17,979 nucleotides of DNA, taken from assembly GCA_021784535.1 (NCBI GenBank), contig JAJYHW010000070.1:1-17979 (forward strand). Reading direction: 5' to 3'. The DNA is from a bacterium. Its GTDB lineage: Bacteria > Patescibacteriota > Microgenomatia > Levybacterales > UBA12049. Under the pieces are notes generated by a model that saw nothing but the letters and a program-made list of their open reading frames with translations, searched no databases and was not told where the DNA came from. Below, in pieces: positions 8,435 to 15,598 of the stretch. Positions within the stretch are counted from its first letter, which is position 1. The number at the start of each line of letters is the position of its first letter. Position numbers and translations under genes: made by a program.

Positions 8435-8440
8435 ATTATA
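8435..8440 (-). promoter_or_regulatory. -10 box of GT2-flippase operon, leaderless
   Basis: TATAAT on the minus strand ends 7 nt before the ATG at 8427 and lies in the 40-bp gap after the upstream GT4 gene. It gives the GT2-flippase pair a transcription start separate from the methyltransferase-GT4 pair. No clear -35 is seen at normal distance. Confidence 0.6.
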
Positions 8441-8467
8441 TACTTTTCTGTTAAATCAAGAGGAATT

Positions 8468-9499
8468 TTATAAATTTTTCTTACTCCAAAGTGTCAGATA
8501 TATCTCAACCATTTTCTCCCATGTCTGCTGCTTCACCCATGCATATCCCTTCTCAATCATTGCTTCTTCTTCCTTCGGATGATGGAGATAATACATAATT
8601 TTCTCGGCTAGCTTTTCAGGATCTCTCTCAATAACAATAAATCCCGCAAAAGGTGCCATCTTCAGATAATCTTCTTTAATCGGATTATCATAAACAGCAA
8701 AGATTAAACGCTTGGCCGTCAGCGACTCAAGGATTGCAAGATAGCGGGAGACAAATGCAAAATGATACGCAGCAAGATATTGTTCCGGATCTTTTTGAAA
8801 GCCGAGAACGGTAAATTTTTTTTCTACCAAATTTCTCTCTTTTCCATCACCGATGATGTCAAATTGAAATTTGGGATAGTTCTTTTGCAGTATCTCAACT
8901 GCTTTTGCGTATGTCATTACCCCAGTCTGTTCATCAAGTCTACCGATAAAAACAGCTGATTCATTTTTTTTATACCTTGATGAACTGGTGACTTGATGGC
9001 TTTTGAATTCAACAGCTCCATACGACACAATTGTCGGATGTGTCCCATACCATTTCGGAATAAAATCTCCAATGCAGATATTGCCTGAAGAAAGTTTTTC
9101 CGACAATTTCCGTACCACTATCGCACTTTTTCTCACTGGATAACTTTCATAGCCATGGAATGTTGTAAAAACTGACTTTGTTGGATAGAACAATCTAAAC
9201 GGAAGGTACCAAAAAAAAACATCGTGACAATGCACGACATCTGCTGAGGCGATAACTGCGCGCAGTTTCCATATCTCCCGCCAGATCCTGATTTTTTTAG
9301 ATCTATCTTCTTTACCGGCATTGATACGATAAATATGAATACCGTTTATAATCTCTTCTTGTCTTTGATCCGGCAGCATTTCCGTTATCACGATCACTTC
9401 GTGCCCTTTTTTAAGAAGTTTCTTGCCAATCTCCATCACATGCTTTTCTACACCACCTATATGCGGCCAAAAAAGCCGTGTCATAAAAACAATGATCAT
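8468..9499 (-). CDS. GT4-like glycosyltransferase, unusual donor-site motif
   Basis: The 343-residue protein has the GT-B layout: MIIVFMTRLFWPHIGGVEKHVMEIG at the N-terminus, GHEVIVITE, VVHCHDVF, then a second half with AVFIGRLDEQTGV, FDIIGDGKERN and SRYLAILESLTAKRLIFA. The usual PxxEGFGLxxxEA stretch (EX7E) is shortened to YLAILESL, so the first Glu is missing while ES is kept. The following FAVYDNPIKEDYL segment is well formed. This looks like a coherent subfamily, not a decayed gene. ATG 9499 overlaps the stop of the upstream methyltransferase gene (ATGA), so the pair is translationally coupled; ATG 9484 is a weaker alternative. The donor sugar is unknown. Confidence 0.83.
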   Translation of the reverse strand: MIIVFMTRLFWPHIGGVEKHVMEIGKKLLKKGHEVIVITEMLPDQRQEEIINGIHIYRINAGKEDRSKKIRIWREIWKLRAVIASADVVHCHDVFFWYLPFRLFYPTKSVFTTFHGYESYPVRKSAIVVRKLSEKLSSGNICIGDFIPKWYGTHPTIVSYGAVEFKSHQVTSSSRYKKNESAVFIGRLDEQTGVMTYAKAVEILQKNYPKFQFDIIGDGKERNLVEKKFTVLGFQKDPEQYLAAYHFAFVSRYLAILESLTAKRLIFAVYDNPIKEDYLKMAPFAGFIVIERDPEKLAEKIMYYLHHPKEEEAMIEKGYAWVKQQTWEKMVEIYLTLWSKKNL

Positions 9500-10248
9500 A
9501 TTTTTTGTGCAAGAATAATAATATTATTTGGATGCCAATGGTTTTTCCATAGATACTTTGCAATCATTTTCTTGAAAATATAATATTTATTAAAAGCATA
9601 GAGCGTTTTAAGCTTAATAACTTTAAAACCCGCTAATTGCAGTTCTGCACTAATTAAAGGAATAGTATACATTCGCACATGTCCGTTTGGATTTCCAAAC
9701 ATATGCTCTAATCCTTCGTTGGTTGGCACAGAAAGAATAAAATAGCCTTGAGACTTTAAAATATTCCTAATATCGGATAGGACCTTAAATGTCATACTGG
9801 GGGGAACATGCTCAAGTACCTCCAGAAGAAATATCGTATCAAAAAAATTCTTTTTATACTTGAGATTGTAAAGTGACTGTGTTAAAAACTTTCCCTGAAA
9901 TCTTCTTTTAACATCCTTGATTGCTTGATCTGATATATCATTGCCATATAATTCAACGTCTCTATTTTCAATCAACTCTTCAACCCAACCATGCCCTATT
10001 CCAATATCAAGAATACGCTTAGCTGTCTTAGGAAGAAAGGACGCAGTTGTTCTTATTCTATCTTTTGTTATACTATCTTGCTGTTGTAATCCATTATAGA
10101 TTGACCATTTGACATTCCAGAATGGAGCAGAGTTACTATCTTTTATCTCAAGATATTTTAACGAATATGTCTTTTTTAACTTTTGTAATTTTTTTTCACT
10201 CGCTAATTTGTCTCGCAAATGTTCAATTGCATAAGGTGATTTTTTCAT
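9496..10248 (-). CDS. Class I SAM-dependent methyltransferase
   Basis: The 250-residue soluble protein has ILDIGIGHGWVEEL (about 79-92), the SAM-binding glycine motif, then ELYGNDIS with the acidic residue that binds the SAM ribose, and FFDTIFLLEVLEHVPPS, typical of Methyltransf_11/23 members. Later segments ILKSQGYFILSVPTNE and HVRMYTIPLISAELQLAGF complete the fold. Placement directly upstream of a coupled GT4 gene suggests it methylates a sugar or a lipid-linked glycan. ATG 10248 gives MKKSPYAIEH; an in-frame ATG at 10269 is inside the TATAAT box and is rejected. The stop TGA overlaps the next gene's ATG. The substrate is not known. Confidence 0.85.
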   Translation of the reverse strand: MKKSPYAIEHLRDKLASEKKLQKLKKTYSLKYLEIKDSNSAPFWNVKWSIYNGLQQQDSITKDRIRTTASFLPKTAKRILDIGIGHGWVEELIENRDVELYGNDISDQAIKDVKRRFQGKFLTQSLYNLKYKKNFFDTIFLLEVLEHVPPSMTFKVLSDIRNILKSQGYFILSVPTNEGLEHMFGNPNGHVRMYTIPLISAELQLAGFKVIKLKTLYAFNKYYIFKKMIAKYLWKNHWHPNNIIILAQKI

Positions 10249-10267
10249 AAAATTGAGTACAACTAGC

Positions 10268-10273
10268 ATTATA
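10268..10273 (-). promoter_or_regulatory. -10 box for methyltransferase-GT4 operon
   Basis: TATAAT on the minus strand lies 19 nt before the ATG at 10248. With the next bases it reads TATAATGCT, as at the promoter near 2763, suggesting a second promoter type with a leader of about 12 nt. Confidence 0.55.
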
Positions 10274-10298
10274 ATGATAAAGCTTTCATTTTGCTATA

Positions 10299-10328
10299 TT
10301 GACAAGTATAAGCTCATCAATATATATT
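10299..10328 (+). promoter_or_regulatory. Promoter of secreted C39-like protein gene
   Basis: A perfect TTGACA (10299-10304), 18 bp and TATATT (10323-10328) lie 8 nt before the ATG at 10337. The leader would be one or two nucleotides or none. Confidence 0.7.
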
Positions 10329-10336
10329 AAGATTAT

Positions 10337-12412
10337 ATGAAGAAATTGATAAGTTTTTCAACTATCATTTCTATAGTTTTATTAACGATTCTTCTAATTC
10401 CAAAACCAGCTTACGCTTCACATATAATATTTCAAGATAATTTCAATTCTTATCCTGAAGGATCGATTCCACCAGGCTGGATAACAACAAAAGAATTAGA
10501 TAGAACTCTATGTAATGCACATTGGCGAATACATAATGGAATGTTAGGAATATCAATAATTGATGAGCCCAGTTGCACAACTAATTTAGTTCCTGATGCT
10601 AATATTTGGAAAAATTTGATAAATAATTATTCAATTGAATTTGATATGAGACTAGTTAACGGTACCGATCATAATTTCATTTATCGATATACTACTTCTG
10701 ATATACCTTTTTATGAAATACATATCACTTCTCCAGGCGACATTAGCCTAAATCTTCCTCCAAATTCATTTTTTAATACAAATTTAACTGGAAACTATAT
10801 TAACGGTAATACTTACCATATAAAAATTGTAGTAGACGGAAAAAATATTCAAATTTTCGCTAACGATAATCTAGTAAAAGATGTATCATTACAAGATGCT
10901 TTACCTGCAGGAAAAATTGCTTTTAGGGCAGGTACAGGAGCTAATCCAAATTCTGAAACCTGGTTTGATAATCTAATTGTAACCGGCTTAGATTCTTCAA
11001 AAATCTCAGACTTCAAGCAGACTGATCCTACTTGGAGCAACAATCCCAACCCCCCACATGGCTTGAATAATTATATTTACTCTACGCTTCTTGATCACAA
11101 CTCAAACTGTAGAGATATGTATATGTGGGGCTGCGCAATTACTGCTGTCGCGGATGTACTCAAATCATACGGCTTCAATACAGTAGTTCTTAAGGGCAAT
11201 TCGATAAAGCAAATAAATCCTGGCTCATTCAACGATTGGATGACTGAAAATAATATATTTTCTGAATGTGGTGCTCTATTCCAATTAATGGGACAATCAG
11301 TCGGCATAGCAAATCCAGTACCGTTCTGGATAAATAATGATCCAAATCGGAAAACAACGGCAAAAATAATGATTGATGACGCACTAACTGCCGGCAATCT
11401 CCCCATTGTTGGAGTAAACACAACCTATGGAACACACTTTATCGTCCTGTCAAAAAGGCTTGCTGACTTGTCCGACGGCACGCCTGACTATCTTATTATC
11501 GACCCTGCATTATATCCATTTACCGCAAATGATCCAGGCAATACAGGAAAAACATTAAGCGCAACATATAAATGGAGCGATGTTTATGAAACCATCATAT
11601 TCAATAAGCAATCACAGCCTACAGCAAAGACCATAAGTTTTATCGGACACTCGCCTGTTCAGATGCTCATTACCGATCCCAATGGGAAAAACACAGGATA
11701 TGAGTCAACAGCAAATTCCTATTTGAACGACATCCCCGAATCTTCTTATGGAGCCGATCACGGAATTGCTGATATAGATGGACAAGTTCCAAAAGCGCCT
11801 GAATCAATTATTTATGATCAAAATAATCCAATCAACGGCACTTACACGCTCAAAGCTTATGGAACAGGGAATGGACCATATACTATTGATTTTGTAAGCA
11901 TGGCAGCATCTGAGAGCGCTGTACATCATATAATTTCCGGTAAAGCAACCACCGGTAAAACCGATACGTATTTTGTTACAATTTCATCAAATTCCAGTAA
12001 TCCAATCATTGTCCAGCGAAATGTTACCATACATGTAATCCCAAATATAATTTATCCAAAAGCAGGAATCCTCGGAGTGACTATCGCGGGAGAATCAGGT
12101 TTTGATGTAAAAAAGATCGATGTCAGTACTGTACGGCTTGGAAATGGGAAAGCAAAACCGTTAAACAATAAAGGGTTCTTGATTGGTAACAAAAAATTAC
12201 TGCTTCTCTTTGACACAAAAAAGGTAGGTATTGCTTCAAGCGATACGCAACTCTGCTTATCTGGAAACACAGAAGACGCCATTGGATTTAGAGGGTGCAA
12301 TGCAATTACTGTAATCTTACCAAAGACTTTTCCAGCATTTCCGCCATTCCCTTATCCTACCGGCAATAGTAGTTTCAAAAAATTATCAAATGTTCATCAG
12401 CTTTTTAACTAG
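10337..12412 (+). CDS. Secreted multidomain protein with lectin-like and C39-like peptidase domains
   Basis: The 691-residue protein has a clear signal peptide: two lysines, a hydrophobic core and a likely signal peptidase I cut after AYA (residue 27). Residues of about 30-215 (FQDNFNSYPEG...WFDNLIVTGLD) look like a LamG/concanavalin-type beta sandwich. Residues of about 220-430 resemble a C39-like papain-fold peptidase, with Cys266 in WGCAITAVADVLKSYG, His367 in GTHFIVLSKR and Asp389 in LIIDPA, which could form the catalytic triad. Residues of about 435-580 look like a further beta-sandwich. The tail (about 585-675, ILGVTIAGESGFDVKKIDVSTVRLG) matches a small domain common in secreted bacterial proteins. 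There is no LPXTG, lipobox or C-terminal membrane span. The target is unknown; a pseudo-enzyme cannot be excluded. Confidence 0.8.
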   Translation: MKKLISFSTIISIVLLTILLIPKPAYASHIIFQDNFNSYPEGSIPPGWITTKELDRTLCNAHWRIHNGMLGISIIDEPSCTTNLVPDANIWKNLINNYSIEFDMRLVNGTDHNFIYRYTTSDIPFYEIHITSPGDISLNLPPNSFFNTNLTGNYINGNTYHIKIVVDGKNIQIFANDNLVKDVSLQDALPAGKIAFRAGTGANPNSETWFDNLIVTGLDSSKISDFKQTDPTWSNNPNPPHGLNNYIYSTLLDHNSNCRDMYMWGCAITAVADVLKSYGFNTVVLKGNSIKQINPGSFNDWMTENNIFSECGALFQLMGQSVGIANPVPFWINNDPNRKTTAKIMIDDALTAGNLPIVGVNTTYGTHFIVLSKRLADLSDGTPDYLIIDPALYPFTANDPGNTGKTLSATYKWSDVYETIIFNKQSQPTAKTISFIGHSPVQMLITDPNGKNTGYESTANSYLNDIPESSYGADHGIADIDGQVPKAPESIIYDQNNPINGTYTLKAYGTGNGPYTIDFVSMAASESAVHHIISGKATTGKTDTYFVTISSNSSNPIIVQRNVTIHVIPNIIYPKAGILGVTIAGESGFDVKKIDVSTVRLGNGKAKPLNNKGFLIGNKKLLLLFDTKKVGIASSDTQLCLSGNTEDAIGFRGCNAITVILPKTFPAFPPFPYPTGNSSFKKLSNVHQLFN

Positions 12413-12421
12413 AACAGGAGT

Positions 12422-13156
12422 TTATTGATAGTCCTGACCACCCATTTCATATTTAGTAGAACTATAGACTCCTCCCCGTATCAAAGTCTCTGCAGTAAAT
12501 CGAGCATATTTTAAAAGAATAGCAAGAATCCCATCACGCTCAAGGCGACGCATTGAAAAAACACATTTAACATCAGAAAGAAAATGCGCTTTTATACCCA
12601 TTTTATGTGCTTTAATTATTAAATTGTGATCTTCGGACGCTGTTGTTTGCAAGCTAAAACCACCTATTGCATTGAAAACATCTTTTTTTATGATGATGAG
12701 GGGACCGATAGATAAAGGTCTTCCGACTTTATGCAATAACTTTACAATATTAACGGTAAAAGAAACGAGCGCACTATACTGCAAGCCTGGATTGCTGGAT
12801 TTTAACAAAGGTAAATAAAGAGAATATTTTTCTTTTCTAATATGCTTTGAAATTGTTTCAATAATTGTGGAAGAAAGTCTGGTATCCGCATCAAGAAAAA
12901 ACAAATAGTCACTCTTTGCTTTACTTGCGCCAAAATTACGCTGCAATGCAAGCTGGCTCTTCGTAGAAAGATAAAAAGAAAGATGAAGTTGTTTTTCAAA
13001 AGACTCAGCCTGCTTTCTGGTCGTATCAGATGAATTGCCATCAGCAATAATAACCTCAAAATTTTTTTCTGTTTGCCCTGCAAGATCATCCAGCAATTTT
13101 GGCAAATAATGCTCCTCGTTTAAAGTAGGTATTATGATTGATAATATAGGCCGCAT
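12422..13156 (-). CDS. GT2 family glycosyltransferase
   Basis: The 244-residue protein has a compact GT2 catalytic domain: LSIIIPTLNEEHYLPKLL at 5-22, VIIADGNSSDTT, LALQRNFGASKAKSDY and FFLDADT with DAD at about 89-91, then IGGFSLQTTASEDHNLI with the active-site acidic pair. The C-terminal SMRRLERDGILAILLKYARF resembles SLRRYEIEGRMKLLLKYVYT in the GT2 at 14002-14733, so the two are paralogs. It lacks a strong membrane anchor. The ATG at 13156 has AGGAG 6 nt upstream, but a -10 box 11 nt upstream would start transcription inside or after that motif. The gene ends 9 bp from the convergent C39-like gene. The substrate is unknown. Confidence 0.87.
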   Translation of the reverse strand: MRPILSIIIPTLNEEHYLPKLLDDLAGQTEKNFEVIIADGNSSDTTRKQAESFEKQLHLSFYLSTKSQLALQRNFGASKAKSDYLFFLDADTRLSSTIIETISKHIRKEKYSLYLPLLKSSNPGLQYSALVSFTVNIVKLLHKVGRPLSIGPLIIIKKDVFNAIGGFSLQTTASEDHNLIIKAHKMGIKAHFLSDVKCVFSMRRLERDGILAILLKYARFTAETLIRGGVYSSTKYEMGGQDYQ

Positions 13157-13167
13157 GTCTATCTCCT

Positions 13168-13196
13168 ATTGTAGATTAAATTAAGTCATTGTACAA
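13168..13196 (-). promoter_or_regulatory. Promoter of GT2 gene at 12422, overlaps opposite promoter
   Basis: On the minus strand TTGTAC (13191-13196), 17 bp and TACAAT (13168-13173) precede the ATG at 13156 by 11 nt. Its -35 lies on the -10 of the plus-strand promoter, and its -10 lies on that promoter's -35. Confidence 0.62.
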
Positions 13197-13197
13197 T
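13169..13197 (+). promoter_or_regulatory. Promoter of GT2 gene at 13204, leaderless
   Basis: TTGTAG (13169-13174), 17 bp and TACAAT (13192-13197) are followed after 6 nt by the ATG at 13204. It is the near mirror image of the minus-strand promoter on the same bases. Confidence 0.65.
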
Positions 13198-13203
13198 ATA
13201 CGT

Positions 13204-13998
13204 ATGAACGATAACAACTTACGGGTGTCCGTCGTTATCCCTGTATACAACGAGGGTGAATACTTAACCACATGTCTGGATAGCCTCATGAAACAATCTG
13301 TGAAAGCTGATGAAATTATCATTGTTGATAATAATTCTACCGATGATACCGTTGTAATCGCTCAACAATATCCGGTAAAAATTATACGGGAGAAAAAACA
13401 GGGAATAACTCCTGCGAGAAACCGTGGATTTAACGAAGCTCGTTATGAAATTATCGCCAGAACTGACGCTGACACTATTCTTCCTCCAACATGGATAAAG
13501 CGTATCAAAAAAGCTTTTACTGACGAAAAACTTGTCGGTATTTCAGGCCCTGCTTCCTTTTATGACCTGCCGGCTATTTTTAAACGTACCTGGCAGACAA
13601 AAACTGCGTCAATAAAATTTATTCGCTCCTACAATACTATTGTAAAACAAATTCTCAGACACAATTGTCTTTTTGGACCTAATCTGGCCATACGAAAAAC
13701 TGCATGGAACAAGATCAAAAATTCAGTTTGCATGGATGATACCAAAGTTCATGAAGATCTTGATCTTGCTATCCATCTTTCTCCCTTGGGAAAAATTAAA
13801 TTTTTAAAAACCTTAACGGTCAGTACTTCTGTCAGGCGATGGAAACGTCCTGAAGCGTATATTGAATATCTTTATCGTGGCCTGAAATCAATCCAGCGTC
13901 ACAGACAACTTGCAGTAAAACAACGAAGCAAACAGTTTGTCAAAAAAGTTGTTGAGAAAGCATTCTTTTTTGACCAAATCCCCACTGGATTTAAATAG
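13204..13998 (+). CDS. GT2 family glycosyltransferase
   Basis: The 264-residue protein begins MNDNNLRVSVVIPVYNEGEY and has IIIVDNNSTDDTV (about 38-50), GITPARNRGFNEAR (67-80), RTDADT with DAD at about 88-90, and KVHEDLDLAIHL with the acidic pair. A basic C-terminal tail (RGLKSIQRHRQLAVKQRSK) follows. It has no clear membrane span. ATG 13204 is chosen because a TACAAT box ends 6 nt upstream; an in-frame TTG at 13189 lies upstream of that box and is rejected. It shares a superimposed promoter region with the GT2 gene at 12422-13156, so the two are likely expressed in competition, and it ends 3 nt from the convergent GT2 gene. The sugar is unknown. Confidence 0.87.
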   Translation: MNDNNLRVSVVIPVYNEGEYLTTCLDSLMKQSVKADEIIIVDNNSTDDTVVIAQQYPVKIIREKKQGITPARNRGFNEARYEIIARTDADTILPPTWIKRIKKAFTDEKLVGISGPASFYDLPAIFKRTWQTKTASIKFIRSYNTIVKQILRHNCLFGPNLAIRKTAWNKIKNSVCMDDTKVHEDLDLAIHLSPLGKIKFLKTLTVSTSVRRWKRPEAYIEYLYRGLKSIQRHRQLAVKQRSKQFVKKVVEKAFFFDQIPTGFK

Positions 13999-14001
13999 AA
14001 G

Positions 14002-14733
14002 TTATTTAGTGTCTTTGCCGGAATAATTATGATTGAAGGTGTAAGGTACATTATTATTTGTACGTTTAACAAGAAATAATAAATTTACCAACGTATATAC
14101 GTATTTCAATAACAACTTCATTCTTCCTTCTATTTCATACCTTCTTAAAGAAATGACAATCTTCTTTGATCTTAAAAAACGAAATTCTCCAAACTTACTA
14201 GCTCTTGTTACATAATCAATATCTTCTCCAATGAGTATTTTTTCATCATATCCAGTAATTTGTTCGTGTATCTTTTTATCAACAAAGGTACAATATCCAA
14301 CACCGTGCTTAACCAATTTTTCTGTTACGATAAAATAAAAATTAGCGAATGCTATTCCATACCTATCAATTAGCTTGCCATTGGTAATCATTGCCAGACA
14401 GGAGGCAACGCCTAATTTTTTTGAAGAAAATTCTTTCAGTGCTCCTTCCAAAAATTTTCTATCCGGCAAAATAGAATCAGCGTCTAAAAAAAGTAACAAT
14501 TGAGATTTTGCCGCCACTGCCCCATTGTTTCTTCCGATACTGGGATGATTGCCTCCTCTTACTACAATACAGCCATATTCTCTCGCTATCCTACGTGTCT
14601 CATCTTCCGAATTTGCGTCTGCGACAATTATCTCAATAGGCTGAATTGTTTGATGCTTAATTGATTCCAATAACTTTGGGAGATATGCTTCTTCATTTCG
14701 TGTTGGGATAATAATACTTAACGAGGCAAACAT
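14002..14733 (-). CDS. GT2 family glycosyltransferase
   Basis: The 243-residue protein has LSIIIPTRNEEAYLPKLL at 5-22, IIVADANSEDETRRIA, GGNHPSIGRNNGAVAAKS and LFLDADSILP with DAD at about 84-86, then GYDEKILIGEDIDYVTRA as the active-site acidic pair. It is a paralog of the GT2 at 12422-13156: the first 22 residues match closely and the tail SLRRYEIEGRMKLLLKY matches as well. One hydrophobic C-terminal stretch (LLLKYVYTLVNLLFLV) could touch the membrane. The start at 14733 follows a TTGTTT-17-TACAAT promoter by 18 nt, with no Shine-Dalgarno motif. It lies just downstream of the tRNA gene on the same strand, so readthrough from that unit is possible. Confidence 0.87.
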   Translation of the reverse strand: MFASLSIIIPTRNEEAYLPKLLESIKHQTIQPIEIIVADANSEDETRRIAREYGCIVVRGGNHPSIGRNNGAVAAKSQLLLFLDADSILPDRKFLEGALKEFSSKKLGVASCLAMITNGKLIDRYGIAFANFYFIVTEKLVKHGVGYCTFVDKKIHEQITGYDEKILIGEDIDYVTRASKFGEFRFLRSKKIVISLRRYEIEGRMKLLLKYVYTLVNLLFLVKRTNNNVPYTFNHNYSGKDTK

Positions 14734-14751
14734 ATTATTATGTTATTTATT

Positions 14752-14780
14752 ATTGTACTATGTAAGCTGAACAAAAACAA
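14752..14780 (-). promoter_or_regulatory. Promoter of GT2 gene at 14002
   Basis: TTGTTT (14775-14780), 17 bp and TACAAT (14752-14757) lie 18 nt before the ATG at 14733, leaving a leader of about 11 nt without a visible ribosome binding site. Confidence 0.55.
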
Positions 14781-14802
14781 ATAGGTATCAAGACTTATTA
14801 AG

Positions 14803-14874
14803 TGGACCCGAGAGGATTCGAACCTCTGACTTTTGCAATGTGAATGCAACACTCTACCGCTGAGTTACGAGTCC
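14803..14874 (-). tRNA. tRNA-Val (anticodon CAC)
   Basis: A full 72-nt cloverleaf folds on the minus strand. The acceptor stem is GGACTCG with CGGGTCC (one T-G pair). The D arm is ACTC-AGCGGTA-GAGT. The anticodon stem is TTGCA/TGCAA with loop TTCACAT, which gives anticodon CAC and reads GTG. The variable loop is AAGTC. The T arm is AGAGG-TTCGAAT-CCTCT. The discriminator base is A, as expected for valine tRNAs. The 3' CCA is not encoded (ACTT follows), so a CCA-adding enzyme is required. Confidence 0.95.
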
Positions 14875-14889
14875 TTATAACACTGTCAT

Positions 14890-14918
14890 ATCTTACCAAA
14901 ACAAAACAGCGTTGACAA
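14890..14918 (-). promoter_or_regulatory. Promoter of tRNA-Val gene
   Basis: TTGTCA (14913-14918), 17 bp and TAAGAT (14890-14895) lie 15 nt before the mature tRNA 5' end, giving a primary transcript with a leader of about 8 nt for RNase P. The -35 is the complement of the lepB -35, shifted by one base. Confidence 0.55.
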
Positions 14919-14941
14919 ATAAACATCAATCTTGAGATAAT
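14912..14941 (+). promoter_or_regulatory. Promoter of lepB, extended -10, leaderless
   Basis: TTGACA (14912-14917), 18 bp and GATAAT (14936-14941), preceded by TGA as a TGN extension, end 6 nt before the ATG at 14948. Transcription should start at the start codon. Confidence 0.68.
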
Positions 14942-14947
14942 TGGCTG

Positions 14948-15523
14948 ATGGAATTTGCCAAAAAAGCATACTTTTTTACACTTGACCTCCTGCAGACGAT
15001 TCTTCTTGCAGCTTCAATTTTTCTTGTCATTTATATTTTCTTATTCCGTCCATTTCAGGTAAGCGGTGACTCAATGTATCCGACTTTTAAAAACGGTGAA
15101 TATATCTTAACAAATCTGATCGCTGTACGAATCGATGGCATCCAGAGGGGAGATGTTATTGTATTTCAGGCGCCGCCTAATCACGAAAAAGATTTTATCA
15201 AGCGTGTTATCGGCCTTCCAGGTGATACAATTGAATTAAAACACGGATTTGTCTATATAAACGGTAAACAGCTGAATGAAAGCGCATACCTCAATAGCAG
15301 TATACGGACATACGGCGGTGCCTTTCTAAAAGATAATGAGCCATACACGATCCCTCCCGGAAATTATTTTGTTATGGGAGATAACCGGCCTTTCAGCTCC
15401 GATTCGCGTGAATGGGGACTGCTTCCCGCACATATGATTATCGGAAAATCATTCTTTGTGTATTGGCCATTATCTCACATGCGCCTTATCCACAATCCTT
15501 TTCCTCCGGCACTACAAAAGTAG
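14948..15523 (+). CDS. lepB: Signal peptidase I
   Basis: The 191-residue protein cleaves signal peptides of exported proteins at the outer face of the membrane. It has one N-terminal membrane span (about 14-33), then box B SGDSMYPTF with the nucleophile Ser42, box D IKRVIGLPGDT with the general base Lys85, and box E MGDNRPFSSDSREWG (about 143-157). Its size is that of the short, single-span type found in Gram-positive and CPR bacteria. The start at 14948 is fixed by the promoter 6 nt upstream. It is divergent from tRNA-Val and convergent with parB, with 75 bp between the 3' ends and no clear terminator there. The secreted C39-like protein in this window has a fitting AYA cleavage site. Confidence 0.96.
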   Translation: MEFAKKAYFFTLDLLQTILLAASIFLVIYIFLFRPFQVSGDSMYPTFKNGEYILTNLIAVRIDGIQRGDVIVFQAPPNHEKDFIKRVIGLPGDTIELKHGFVYINGKQLNESAYLNSSIRTYGGAFLKDNEPYTIPPGNYFVMGDNRPFSSDSREWGLLPAHMIIGKSFFVYWPLSHMRLIHNPFPPALQK

Positions 15524-15598
15524 ATTTAAGATATATATGATGTAAGATTTCAGATGGATGTTGTAAAAAGATTGATAAATATGTTGGCTTAAGCTGAA

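Noticed and set aside
11095..11421. Minus-strand open frame across the protease domain
   Set aside because: It is antisense to the segment with the Cys266 and His367 motifs and shows no sign of coding.
13163..13167. AGGAG as ribosome binding site of the GT2 gene starting at 13156
   Set aside because: Kept as uncertain: its position before the ATG is good, but it lies between the -10 box and the expected transcription start, so it would not be in the mRNA from that promoter.
15524..15598. Bidirectional terminator between lepB and parB
   Set aside because: Only a short GCTTAAGC palindrome is present, without a stable stem or T-run.
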